NCBI GenBank assembly: GCA_964487655.1 | Contig: CAZASB010000114.1 | Location: forward strand, 1 to 13,792 | Reading direction: 5' to 3' | Length of the DNA stretch: 13,792 nt | DNA from: PWXP01 sp964487655 | GTDB lineage: Bacteria; Planctomycetota; Planctomycetia; Pirellulales; Thermoguttaceae | Part shown: piece by piece, positions 1-7,529 of the stretch | Layout: every line of letters starts with the position of its first letter | Position numbering within the stretch: the stretch's first letter is position 1 | Program-made: the position numbers and the translations under genes | Notes under the pieces: model-generated | What the model saw: the letters and a program-made list of their open reading frames with translations, nothing else | Databases searched by the model: none | Told to the model about the DNA's origin: nothing

Positions 1-26
1 AGAACGCCCTTTGTGCCGCGAAAATT

Positions 27-37
27 GGGACAGTCCC
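27..37. repeat. Small palindrome gggacagtccc, possible REP-type element
   Basis: The sequence gggac-a-gtccc is a perfect 11-bp palindrome around a central A, preceded by aaaatt and followed by further C residues. From general knowledge, very similar palindromes (attggggacagtcccc-like) occur as dispersed repeats near IS200-like/REP-associated transposases and other mobile genes in many genomes. Whether it is repeated elsewhere in this genome cannot be judged from one copy. Confidence 0.4.
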
Positions 38-56
38 CCTGTGAACGGTTACCAGA

Positions 57-75
57 AATACGATGGGTTCGTATT
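57..75. other. Perfect 7-bp stem hairpin
   Basis: Aatacga and tcgtatt pair perfectly around a 5-nt loop, tgggt. No U-tract follows on either strand, so it is not a classical intrinsic terminator. It could belong to the same element as the palindrome at 27-37 or be an operator-like site. No function can be assigned. Confidence 0.35.
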
Positions 76-215
76 ATTGCAAGATACCGTTTACCAGAGA
101 AGGCCCACCTCATGGTAGTTTCAAGAGTACCTTTACGAAGTATTTTTTCGGCTGATCCGGCGTACCAGTTTGGGCCGAAGGATAGGAAACCGGGTTTTTC
201 CTCGGAATCTGGCGA

Positions 216-235
216 GCGACGGCTTGCCAAGTCGC
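216..235. other. Hairpin in the region leading to rplM
   Basis: Gcgac/gtcgc forms an outer 5-bp stem, ggc/gcc an inner stem over a tt loop, with a two-base aa bulge on the 3' side. It sits about 100 nt before rplM. It may be part of the rplM mRNA leader (L13 autoregulation through leader RNA is known in other bacteria) or the end of an upstream transcript. The sequence alone does not decide. Confidence 0.3.
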
Positions 236-294
236 CCGGTCGTCGTTAAAGTACAGGTTTGCTCGCTTCTGCCTGGCGCAAGATCCAGGCGATC

Positions 295-328
295 CGAGAC
301 TTTACGCAGAGCGAGACTTTACGCAGAG
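295..328. repeat. Perfect 17-bp tandem duplication just before rplM start
   Basis: The 17-mer cgagactttacgcagag occurs twice in immediate succession (295-311 and 312-328) without mismatch. The array ends eight bases before the rplM ATG, so it occupies the place where a ribosome binding site should be. Neither copy contains a GGAG-like core. It may be a recent slippage duplication or a repeated regulatory element. Confidence 0.85.
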
Positions 329-336
329 ACTGAGCA

Positions 337-786
337 ATGCAGTTCACGAAAACCTATATGGCCAAGCCGGGCGATGTCGAGGCCAAATGGTGGCTGGTTG
401 ACGGCACGGATCGTGTTGTCGGACGGCTGGCCAGCGATATCGCCATGCGTCTGATGGGCAAGCACCGGCCCACCTACACTCCGCACATCGATACGGGCGA
501 TTTCGTCGTCGTCGTCAATGCCGATAAGGTCACGTTTACCGGCAAGAAGTGGGATCGGAAAGTCTACACTTGGTACACCGGGTATCCCGGCCTGCGCAGC
601 GAGACGGCCGGGCGACGGTTCGCGCGCCGCCCCGAGCTGATCCTCCACGAGGCCGTGCGTCGCATGCTCCCAAAGAACAAGCTGGGACGGCAAATGCTCT
701 CGAAGCTCAAGGTTTACGTAGGTGGCCAGCATCCCCACCAGGCCCAATTGCCCGAATCCATTGAACTTGGATCGAAGCGAAAGTAG
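337..786 (+). CDS. rplM: 50S ribosomal protein L13
   Basis: This 149-residue protein is ribosomal protein L13, an early-assembling protein of the large subunit that binds 23S rRNA. It shows the family core across the whole length: the VDGTDRVVGRLAS segment near residues 22-34, HIDTGDFVVVVNADKV near 50-65, and the signature stretch RRMLPKNKLGRQMLSKLKVY followed by GGQHPHQAQ near the C-terminus. The length is slightly above the usual 140-145. The ATG at 337 gives the normal MQFTKTYMAKPG opening. No SD is visible; a 17-bp tandem repeat occupies the upstream bases. rpsI follows after 74 nt, the widespread rplM-rpsI pair, presumably co-transcribed. Confidence 0.98.
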   Translation: MQFTKTYMAKPGDVEAKWWLVDGTDRVVGRLASDIAMRLMGKHRPTYTPHIDTGDFVVVVNADKVTFTGKKWDRKVYTWYTGYPGLRSETAGRRFARRPELILHEAVRRMLPKNKLGRQMLSKLKVYVGGQHPHQAQLPESIELGSKRK

Positions 787-860
787 CAGGCGATGCCCGG
801 CGAGGGCACCGCGTCCATCGACAGTACATCCCATAGACCCGCGAAACGGCTCAACGAGTT

Positions 861-1259
861 ATGACAACGGCCACACAAGATTTCCTGGGGACCGGTCGGC
901 GCAAGAGTTCGGTCGCCCGAGTGCGAGTTCGCCCCGGCGACGGTAAGATTGTCGTCAACGAACGTGCTCTGGACGAGTTCTTTCCCAACCTTCAGCAGCA
1001 GAACGCCGTCGTGGCGCCGCTGGAACAGACCGGTGTTCGCGATCGGGTCGATGTCTCCGTTCGCGTGGGCGGCGGCGGTATTACCGGGCAAGCGGATGCC
1101 TGCAAGCTCGGCATCGCCCGCGCTCTGAAACGCTTCGACACCGAGTTGGAGCAAGCCCTGCGCGACAGCGGATTGCTGACTCGCGACGGCCGGATGAAAG
1201 AACGGAAGAAGTACGGTCTTCGCGGCGCGCGCCGTGGAACCCAGTTCTCCAAGCGTTAA
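861..1259 (+). CDS. rpsI: 30S ribosomal protein S9
   Basis: This 132-residue protein is ribosomal protein S9 of the small-subunit head; its extended basic tail reaches the P-site tRNA. It opens with TGRRKSSVARVRVRPGDGKI (near residues 11-30), has the GGGITGQADACKLGIARAL signature near 72-90, and ends in the canonical basic tail GLLTRDGRMKERKKYGLRGARRGTQFSKR, with the universal SKR terminus. The length is typical. The ATG at 861 is the natural start, giving a short MTTATQDFLG lead. No convincing SD precedes it. It lies 74 nt after rplM, and the same-strand S41 protease starts 48 nt after its stop, so read-through into the protease is possible. Confidence 0.98.
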   Translation: MTTATQDFLGTGRRKSSVARVRVRPGDGKIVVNERALDEFFPNLQQQNAVVAPLEQTGVRDRVDVSVRVGGGGITGQADACKLGIARALKRFDTELEQALRDSGLLTRDGRMKERKKYGLRGARRGTQFSKR

Positions 1260-1307
1260 CGGCCGACGTTGTCAGTCTGCCAGGGTAACCCTTGAACGGC
1301 TAAGGCC

Positions 1308-2600
1308 ATGCCTCACCGCAACCTCATGGTGTTGCTGGCAGCGGCAGTGCTGTCAATTCTGTGCCACCCGCATGTGGAGACCAGCCGTTATGGCCGGATT
1401 CTGGTCGATGCCATGCGGCAAATCGAGCAGCGTTTCATCGAGCCGGTTGCCTCCCACGACCTCTTTGACGGCGCGATGGATGGCATGGTCGCAGCGCTCA
1501 ACGACCCCTACTCCCAGTTCGTCACCGCACGCGATCTGGCCGAGTTCAACGAGTCGCTGAACCAAGAGTTCGGCGGCGTGGGCATGGAGGTATCCCAAGA
1601 AGCAAAGACCAAGCAGCTTCGCGTGGTGGCCCCCCTCTTTAACACGCCGGCGTATCAGGCCGGAATCCGACCCGGCGATCGCATCCTGCGAATCAACGGG
1701 CAGGCAACCGAGGAGCTGGCCCTGAGCGATGCCGTGAAGCTGATGCGGGGCGAGCCGGGCACGACCGTTACGCTTGAGATCCTGCACGCGGATGACGCCA
1801 AGCCGGTCGAGATGACTCTTCGTCGCCAGCAGATTCCCATCGATACCATTTTGGGCGACACGCGTAGTCCGGACGGCGCTTGGAACTTCACCCTGGAAAA
1901 CTATCCCAAAATCGGCTACGTGCGAGTGAATGCTTTCTCGCGAGAGACGGTGTCCGACCTCGGCAAGGTGCTCCAGAAGCTGCTCGACGAAGGCATGGAG
2001 AAGCTGGTTCTCGATCTGCGCAACGATCCGGGTGGTCTGCTCGATGCCGCCGTCGATCTTTCCGACATGTTCCTGCGCAAGGGCACAATCGTATCGGTGC
2101 GCCGCCGCAATCAGTCGGAAGAATTCGTCGCGTCGGCCGGCGATACCCTTCGCGACTTCCCGCTGGTGATCCTCGTCAACCAGCACAGCGCCAGCGCGAG
2201 CGAGATTGTCGCCGCCTGCCTGAAGGACCACGGGCGAGCGAAGATCGCTGGCCAACGCACGTACGGCAAGGGGACGGTCCAGCAAGTGCTCGATCTCGAA
2301 GGCGGCCTGGGAGCACTCAAACTGACAACCGCCGACTACTGGCGGCCCAATGGTCGGAACATCAACCGTAGGCCCGACTCAACCGACGAGGAAGACTGGG
2401 GAGTCCGCCCCACTCCCGAACTGGAAGTTGTACTGGACGACGAGGAGTTCATAAAGCTTCGCATCTGGCGCCTCCGCCGCGACATCCCCCAGGGCAACGA
2501 CGTCGTCATCGGAGACGAAGAGGACGACGAGGAACCAGGCGCCGAGTTCGTCGATCGCCAGCTTGTTCGCGCCGTCGACTACCTGACCAGCTCTCCGTGA
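1308..2600 (+). CDS. S41 family C-terminal processing peptidase (CtpA/CtpB-like)
   Basis: This 430-residue serine protease is of the carboxy-terminal-processing type, expected to trim or degrade envelope proteins outside the cytoplasm. A hydrophobic N-terminal segment (about residues 6-20, MVLLAAAVLSILC) is a signal or membrane anchor. A PDZ domain spans about 85-170, with GGVGMEV and the peptide-binding-type loop AGIRPGDRILRING. The catalytic core follows. The nucleophile is Ser296 in HSASASE and the general base is Lys321 in TYGKGTVQ; their 25-residue spacing matches E. coli Prc (S430/K455). LDLRNDPGGLLDAAVDL near 235-251 is also typical. The C-terminus carries an acidic run (DEEDDEE, 403-409) of unknown role. 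A TGA lies four codons upstream of the ATG, so the start can only be 1308 or Met7. It converges on the Na/Pi gene. Confidence 0.93.
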   Translation: MPHRNLMVLLAAAVLSILCHPHVETSRYGRILVDAMRQIEQRFIEPVASHDLFDGAMDGMVAALNDPYSQFVTARDLAEFNESLNQEFGGVGMEVSQEAKTKQLRVVAPLFNTPAYQAGIRPGDRILRINGQATEELALSDAVKLMRGEPGTTVTLEILHADDAKPVEMTLRRQQIPIDTILGDTRSPDGAWNFTLENYPKIGYVRVNAFSRETVSDLGKVLQKLLDEGMEKLVLDLRNDPGGLLDAAVDLSDMFLRKGTIVSVRRRNQSEEFVASAGDTLRDFPLVILVNQHSASASEIVAACLKDHGRAKIAGQRTYGKGTVQQVLDLEGGLGALKLTTADYWRPNGRNINRRPDSTDEEDWGVRPTPELEVVLDDEEFIKLRIWRLRRDIPQGNDVVIGDEEDDEEPGAEFVDRQLVRAVDYLTSSP

Positions 2601-2614
2601 GCGGTCAGACCGCT
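2600..2614. terminator. Palindrome covering the convergent stop codons
   Basis: Agcggtc and gaccgct form a perfect inverted repeat around one A. As RNA this gives a 6-bp stem over a 3-nt loop on either strand. It overlaps the last base of the protease TGA and the whole reverse-strand TGA of the Na/Pi gene. Its placement between convergent genes suggests a bidirectional 3'-end signal, but there is no U-tract and the stem is short. Confidence 0.35.
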
Positions 2615-4350
2615 ACTGGCCATGCCGCGACGTTGTCAGGCGACTCGTCGGGGTCGATATACCGGTAGGCTTCGACGATGTTTAGGGCGTGGTTGCCAAT
2701 GCGCTCCATCTGTACGCCGAGATCGATGTTGAGCATCTCGGTTTCCACGTCGCCGCCGGCGCCCATACGCGCCGTGGCGTCCCGCCGCAACGCCTTGCGC
2801 ATCTGGTCGGTGGTCTCTTCCATGCGCTGCGCTTGCTCCAGGTCGGCATCGGTCACCAGCCGGAACAGATGATTCCGGTAGAACGCAATGAACTCCTGGA
2901 TCGTACCCGCGAACTGGAGCAGCCGGGCACTTACGTCCGGATCGAACTCCCTTCCCGCCCGGTACTTTTTCCGTACCAGCTTGACCAAACGACTGATGCA
3001 GTCGGCCACCTGCTCCATTTCGGAAACCACCTGCAACATGGCCGACACGGAATGGGCGTGCCGCTCGTCTAACTGATGCGTGGAGCTGCGCACTAGGTAG
3101 GTGGTGATATCGGAGAGCATGTTGTCCGCGGAGCGCTCCATGGCGCGCAGGTCTTCGATATCGGTGGAACAATCGTCCTTGGGATGACGGAAGATATGCA
3201 CGTAACGATCCATCATCTCTTGATTCAGGACGGCCATTCGACGGATGGCATTCTCCGCGGCGGGAAGGTTCAACTCGCCGACGTCCACCATGCCTCGCGA
3301 GATGAATCGCAGCCGTTCAGGCTCGAATTCGGCGCCGCGGGGATCGCGCACCCAGTAGGTGACAACCCGAGTCAACAGCGGTGTAAAACCGATCAAAAGA
3401 GCGATGTTGGTCAGGTTGAACATGGAATGGAACAGGGCTAGGGATACGGCCAGATCGCCACCCAAGGTATCGGCGTTTCGAAGCGACTTGGGGAGCTGAT
3501 GGGCCAGCCAGTCGACCATGCCTGCAAACCAGGGAAAGACGCAGAGCATCCACGCCACCCCGATGACGTTGAACAGGAAGTGCGCGCGGGCGGCCCGCTT
3601 GGCGTTGGCATTGGTGCCCAACGAGGCCAACCATGCCGTGACCGTTGTACCGATGTTCTCGCCCAAGACGATGGCGGCCGACATCTCGAACTCGATCCAG
3701 CCGTTGGCCGCAAAGGTGATCGTGATGGCCATGGCCGCCGAGGACGACTGCACGCACACGGTCAGGATAGCGCCAAAGACAACGAACAGCAACAGGGAGA
3801 AAAATCCATGGCCGCCCAAAGAAGTAATCAGGTCGCGCACCCAGATGGCGAACGCCGGCGAGTCCCCCATGGTGCCGCGGAGGTCGGGTACCGCTTGCCT
3901 CAACAGCGCAATGCCCAGGAAGAGCAGGCCGAAGCCGACAAGCGATTCCCCCGCGTTACGCGACCTACCTCGGCCGATAAACAGCAAGGGGATGCCTATC
4001 CCCACCAAAGGCAAGGCAATATCGCCCAAGTCGAACTTGGGAACAAACGCGATGATCCAGGCGGTAACGGTCGTGCCCAAGTTGGCGCCCATAATAACGC
4101 CAATCGACTCAACCAGAGTCAGAAGCCCCGCATTGACAAAACTCACCGTGATGACCGTCGTTACCGAACTCGACTGCATCAGGCAGGTCGTCAAGAACCC
4201 GGTGAACAAGGCGGCAAGGCGATTCTTGGTCATCGAGGCCATGATATACCGCATGCGCTCGCCGGCCGCCTTCTGGATGCCCTCGCTCATCACCTTCATC
4301 CCGAAGAGAAAGACTCCGAGACTGCCGAGAATGGTAAGGAAGGTGAACAT
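2605..4350 (-). CDS. Na/Pi cotransporter family protein with PhoU-like domain
   Basis: This 581-residue inner-membrane protein belongs to the Na+/phosphate cotransporter (PNaS) family, related to E. coli YjbB. The N-terminal 330 residues are hydrophobic and hold two inverted Na_Pi_cotrans repeats. Each has the hallmark QSSS motif (residues 59-62 and 201-204), followed by G-x-N-x-GTTVTAW (GANLGTT at 88, GENIGTT at 230). The soluble C-terminal part (about 355-565) is helical and charged and resembles paired PhoU helices, including ERIGNHALNIVEAYRYI near the end. The length fits the PhoU-fused branch. The probable role is Na+-coupled phosphate movement, in either direction, with phosphate-linked regulation by the tail. 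No pst or pho gene is nearby. The ATG at 4350 gives the expected MFTFLTILGSLGVFLFGMK opening; no SD is visible. The gene is separated from the upstream TolC-like gene by 477 nt and probably has its own promoter. Confidence 0.93.
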   Translation of the reverse strand: MFTFLTILGSLGVFLFGMKVMSEGIQKAAGERMRYIMASMTKNRLAALFTGFLTTCLMQSSSVTTVITVSFVNAGLLTLVESIGVIMGANLGTTVTAWIIAFVPKFDLGDIALPLVGIGIPLLFIGRGRSRNAGESLVGFGLLFLGIALLRQAVPDLRGTMGDSPAFAIWVRDLITSLGGHGFFSLLLFVVFGAILTVCVQSSSAAMAITITFAANGWIEFEMSAAIVLGENIGTTVTAWLASLGTNANAKRAARAHFLFNVIGVAWMLCVFPWFAGMVDWLAHQLPKSLRNADTLGGDLAVSLALFHSMFNLTNIALLIGFTPLLTRVVTYWVRDPRGAEFEPERLRFISRGMVDVGELNLPAAENAIRRMAVLNQEMMDRYVHIFRHPKDDCSTDIEDLRAMERSADNMLSDITTYLVRSSTHQLDERHAHSVSAMLQVVSEMEQVADCISRLVKLVRKKYRAGREFDPDVSARLLQFAGTIQEFIAFYRNHLFRLVTDADLEQAQRMEETTDQMRKALRRDATARMGAGGDVETEMLNIDLGVQMERIGNHALNIVEAYRYIDPDESPDNVAAWPVAV

Positions 4351-4417
4351 GTGAGAGTGGGCAAAGGGTTGCTGGCAATCCCGCCAGGGCAGGGTTGCCG
4401 ACAGACAATGGGCGACC

Positions 4418-4612
4418 TCAGTTCACGGGGTATTCCATGGGTTTAACGTTTGACGCCGCCACGGTCAAGGTGTCCCCAATATGGCGGGAAGGAGGAGGAA
4501 AGCTGAAATCCCGCACTGCGTCTCGAACCACCCTGGGAAACTCCACGATAACCGGTATGATCTGACCCTCTCTGGTCGCTGTGTGCCCTCCAAAATCGCA
4601 GAGATTAGACAC
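4418..4612 (-). pseudogene. Possible remnant of a transposase N-terminus
   Basis: A 64-codon frame from a GTG encodes a segment containing VEFPRVVRDAVRDF, and later RHIGDTLT and AASN. From memory this recalls the N-terminus of IS701-type DDE transposases, which run roughly as (V/P)-x-x-P-x-x-V-x-x-A-V-x-x-F, then an RRHFAEYLTGLM-like motif. The resemblance stops after about 50 residues, several consensus residues are missing between the two blocks, and no catalytic DDE region follows. It would therefore be a decayed fragment. The match is recalled, not computed, and could be chance; a small unrelated orphan ORF or noncoding DNA are the alternatives. Confidence 0.25.
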
Positions 4613-4731
4613 GAAGTCGCCTATTTTGCTAATGCCACTTGAGAGATTGCAAAAGTCCAGTTAACAATGTTCGTTCCAGGAATTCTGGGGAAAGAGCGCC
4701 CGAAGAGGTGTCGGGAGAGGCTATTGTTGAC

Positions 4732-4806
4732 GCGTCTCTCCGAGACGCTGGATCTTGGGGGCTTCCACCGGAAGCCTCCAAGATATTCCGCCTCGGAGAT
4801 GCGGAA
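4732..4806 (-). terminator. Hairpin cluster after the TolC-like stop codon
   Basis: Three adjacent stems can form. They are ttccgc/gcggaa (4786-4806), a strong 15-bp stem with one G-U type pair and a 3-nt loop (4752-4784), and gcgtctc/gagacgc over a tcc loop (4732-4748). Alternatively tctccgag (4737-4744) pairs with ctcggaga (4792-4799), extending the central stem and excluding the outer two. On the minus strand the cluster begins 22 nt after the TolC-like TAG, so it most likely marks or protects that transcript's 3' end. No U-tract follows, so Rho-independent termination is not certain. Confidence 0.55.
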
Positions 4807-4827
4807 CGACACTAAATCAACAGGCCG

Positions 4828-7368
4828 CTAGGGAAGGCTAGGCAAGGCCACGCCGGGTGGTACCGGAATCTCCTCGGGCAGTTGATCGGGCTCGGCGTCC
4901 AGGTCGGGATTGACCATGTCACTCTCTCCGGCAGGCATGTTGGCGCCGGCTCGAGTCGCGCCTGGTACGATCTCGCCCGGGTCGAGCCATATACCGCGGT
5001 CGTCCAGCCGCATCGTGCCAAGGTCCAGGTCGAGGTTCATTCGTTGTGCCTCGTAGTTGACCCAGAGGCTCAGGAAGCTGTCCTGAGCGTTGAGGAGCCC
5101 GGACAGGGCTTGCACCAAGTCGCGGGCGGTCGTAGCGCCAAAGGTTTGCTCCTCGCCCGGCTTCGGAGGGCGTTGCAGCCGCAACTGCGTGATTTCGACC
5201 TGAGCGATGGCAACTTGCACGGCCTCCCGGGCAAGCTCGAAGTCGAGTTGATTGAGTTGGATCGTGCGTAGCGTCTCGCGTAGCGCTTGCACGACGGCGT
5301 CCTCATAAGCGTAATACTCGCGACGTGCCCGGTTGTAGTCGATCAACGTCTCTCGGTAGGCGTTTCGTTCGGCAAGCCTCGTCAAAGGCGCGTCAAACCG
5401 CAACCCCACGCGAAGCCGACCGGTGGTGCTTCGGAACTTCAATGGATTGTTGTCCGTCGTACCCAGATCGCCGGAGAAGGTCACGTCAAGGTCGCTACGC
5501 AGCGCGTTTGCGGCAATCTCCACCTGCCGCCAGCGGTCGACCAGCGCGGCACGGGCATTCATCCAATCGAGCCGATTTTTGCGGGCCGTCTTGGCAGCAT
5601 CCTGCCACGGTAGTTCGATGGGCGTAAGCGTTACCGTATCGAGGCGCGCCCACGCTTGTACCAGGGAAAGGGACGTCAGATGCTCCGCCAGCAACCGCAG
5701 TGCGGGCACCATAGCCTCGGAGCGAGCATCGGCCGCGTCGCCTTGACGCGGCGCTGACGATTCGGCCACTCCCGGCCGCCGATACGGCTCCAACCCGGCC
5801 AGAGCGTCCTTCATGTTGGCCTGCAGCTTCTGGAACTCTTCTCTCAACCGTCCGACCCGCCGGTCGAGCGCTTCCGGGCTTACGGCCGTGCGTTCCACAT
5901 CGCCGTCGTGCAGCTCGGGACGCGACGCGAGTTGCTGGAGGCTTGTCCGCCGCTTCGGCAATGCCGCATCCAACTCTTGCATGTCTCGTTCGAGCAGTTC
6001 CAGCGCCGTGGCCGCCAAGGCGACGACGTGGTCCATCGAGCCGGCCAAGTCATCTGGAAGCGGGACGTCCGGATCGCGAATTTGTAAAAGCAACTCGGCC
6101 GCCCGGTCCTGGGCGTCGATCGTGCGAGGATCGATCAGGTCGAATCGGCCTAGCAACGGGTCTTCAACGGTTACCGGAATGCCTGGCGGTAGACCGATTT
6201 GCATCTTATAAGTGTCCAGGCGATCCTGGTAGATCTTCTTGATGGATAGCAACCGACTCTGGGCGCTATACAGCGCCTGCCGAGCCAAGTCGACTTGGAA
6301 GCGGTCGATCCGGCCGGCTTCGTAGGCCGAATCGAGTTGATCGAGGCTCTTGCGCAGACCGGCCACATTCGCCCGCTGATTTCGAATTCGGATCTGCTGC
6401 TCCATCAACGCAAGTAGGCCTCCCGCGCCTGAACTGGCGCCTGCGCCGAAGGTTCCCAGCCCGATCCCAGACCGACTGGGCCCCGGGTCGGGCGTTCGTC
6501 CCGCCACGGTGTTTGCGTAGAACGAACAGCGGAAGCGTTCCATCTGCCGGATGTTCGCTAGCAGCGCTCGTTCCGAGTCGGTGAGCGACTCCAATACCAC
6601 GGCGCGGCCCGCACCGCGAAGTAGCGGCTGTACAAGCGAGAAATCCAGCAGTGAACTGGCCGCGTACTGGTCCGGGCCGGCAAACTGCCATACCAGCGAG
6701 TTGGCCATCCCAACCACTAGTTCCGTGCCAGTGGCAAATCGTTTTCGCATCTCGATGATACGTCCCATGTCGCTGTTGATGGCGAGCCGACTGGCCGGTC
6801 CACCGGCCCGATCCGGGCCATCGGCCGTGAAGAAGGTCGAATAGCCGCCGAAGAACTGAGCGTCGAATCGGAACTGCTGATAAGAGACGTCGAGCGCCGA
6901 AAGATACAGGTCTTCCAATTCGCTCTGATATCGGCGCGAGTGCAATCGCGCCAGGAAGACGGCCGCCTCGCGATCGAGAACCACATTTCCCTCGCCGTCA
7001 TACGGGAGGTGACGCAGCCAATAGGGATTCTCAACGAAGGGCGTATTGCCGTACCGGTCCCACGCACGGGAGCCTCGCTTCCCATCAACGCACTGCATCA
7101 ATTGGTGCGAAGTCGGGTCGTCTGGCGGCATGGGGGGCCAGTTGGGACAGTTGGGGTCAAACATCCGCGACTGGGGAGTCGTATCAATCGAGTAGTCGGT
7201 CAGCTCCCAGCCGGGGCCTTGGGCGCCGCGGCCAATCAGATTGTAGGCCTCGAAGTCGGCTTGCTCGCGGTAGAACGAGCGAGAACAGCCAACCATCCAC
7301 ATTAACCCCCCCATTATGATTATTATGATGATTGCACGAGGAATCTGCCCACTTGAGGCAGGCTCCAT
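4828..7368 (-). CDS. TolC-type outer-membrane efflux lipoprotein, unusually long
   Basis: This is a TolC/OEP-family outer-membrane channel protein of 846 residues, about twice the usual 420-500. The N-terminus has a hydrophobic stretch with six consecutive isoleucines, then a lipobox-like MVGC (Cys28), implying lipid anchoring. The first OEP-like half (about 135-400) includes DFSLVQPLLRGAGRAV, a pattern common in TolC relatives. A second helical half (about 590-785) contains RLDWMNARAALVDRWRQVEIAANAL and later LVQALSGLLNAQDSFLSLWVNYEAQRM. Between them lies an extra acidic, coiled-coil-rich insert (about 420-580). The C-terminus is proline- and acid-rich. The frame stays open to a TTG at 7407, but the ATG at 7366-7368 leaves a better signal peptide; no SD supports either. 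No membrane-fusion protein or RND/ABC pump is adjacent, so the partner is unknown. Confidence 0.85.
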   Translation of the reverse strand: MEPASSGQIPRAIIIIIIMGGLMWMVGCSRSFYREQADFEAYNLIGRGAQGPGWELTDYSIDTTPQSRMFDPNCPNWPPMPPDDPTSHQLMQCVDGKRGSRAWDRYGNTPFVENPYWLRHLPYDGEGNVVLDREAAVFLARLHSRRYQSELEDLYLSALDVSYQQFRFDAQFFGGYSTFFTADGPDRAGGPASRLAINSDMGRIIEMRKRFATGTELVVGMANSLVWQFAGPDQYAASSLLDFSLVQPLLRGAGRAVVLESLTDSERALLANIRQMERFRCSFYANTVAGRTPDPGPSRSGIGLGTFGAGASSGAGGLLALMEQQIRIRNQRANVAGLRKSLDQLDSAYEAGRIDRFQVDLARQALYSAQSRLLSIKKIYQDRLDTYKMQIGLPPGIPVTVEDPLLGRFDLIDPRTIDAQDRAAELLLQIRDPDVPLPDDLAGSMDHVVALAATALELLERDMQELDAALPKRRTSLQQLASRPELHDGDVERTAVSPEALDRRVGRLREEFQKLQANMKDALAGLEPYRRPGVAESSAPRQGDAADARSEAMVPALRLLAEHLTSLSLVQAWARLDTVTLTPIELPWQDAAKTARKNRLDWMNARAALVDRWRQVEIAANALRSDLDVTFSGDLGTTDNNPLKFRSTTGRLRVGLRFDAPLTRLAERNAYRETLIDYNRARREYYAYEDAVVQALRETLRTIQLNQLDFELAREAVQVAIAQVEITQLRLQRPPKPGEEQTFGATTARDLVQALSGLLNAQDSFLSLWVNYEAQRMNLDLDLGTMRLDDRGIWLDPGEIVPGATRAGANMPAGESDMVNPDLDAEPDQLPEEIPVPPGVALPSLP

Positions 7369-7529
7369 AGCTACGAAGATGGGGGAAGTGGAGGCTTTCA
7401 CGTCCAACCAATCGGCATTGGATGGCGTTCGGCTTTAACGATTATATCGACTAGGGAGAATGCAGGGCGTCGGCAAACCTTGTGCGGTGCAACGGGGCCA
7501 GGAAACTTGGGGGGAGCCAAGGCAAAATG

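Larger units (their letters stand above)
1..336. other. Intergenic region upstream of rplM, no gene supported
   Basis: No reading frame here looks like a protein: the frames are short, start at weak GTG codons and show no recognisable motif. The region holds two small palindromes (27-37 and 57-75), a compact hairpin (216-235) and a 17-bp tandem duplication next to rplM. A weak promoter-like pair, TTTCAA near 118 and TATTTT sixteen bases later, was seen but is too poor to call. The rplM leader or promoter must lie here, but I cannot place it. Confidence 0.6.
4351..4827. other. 477-nt intergenic region between TolC-like and Na/Pi genes
   Basis: No convincing intact gene lies here. The part next to the TolC-like stop (4732-4806) is a dense hairpin cluster. 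The middle carries a short reverse-strand frame (4418-4612) that may be a transposase relic. On the minus strand the best promoter-like element is TTGCAA with CAAAAT about 18 bases later (about 4630-4660), which is too weak to call. The 5' untranslated region of the Na/Pi gene is probably within 4351-4640. Confidence 0.5.

Noticed and set aside
1353..2285. Minus-strand frame (310 codons) inside the S41 protease
   Set aside because: It mirrors the protease codon pattern and has no motif; the sense strand has catalytic Ser296 and Lys321.
3499..4446. Long plus-strand frame (315 codons) opposite the Na/Pi gene
   Set aside because: It is antisense to a gene with clear QSSS and GTT motifs. Its product is Gln/Arg/Asp/His-rich low-complexity sequence without any family feature.
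4621..4812. 63-codon minus-strand frame between TolC-like and Na/Pi genes
   Set aside because: It runs through the hairpin cluster, starts at GTG without an SD and resembles no protein.
7369..7407. TTG start at 7407 for the TolC-like protein
   Set aside because: It adds 13 residues before the signal peptide without any SD; the ATG at 7366-7368 is preferred, although the choice is not certain.
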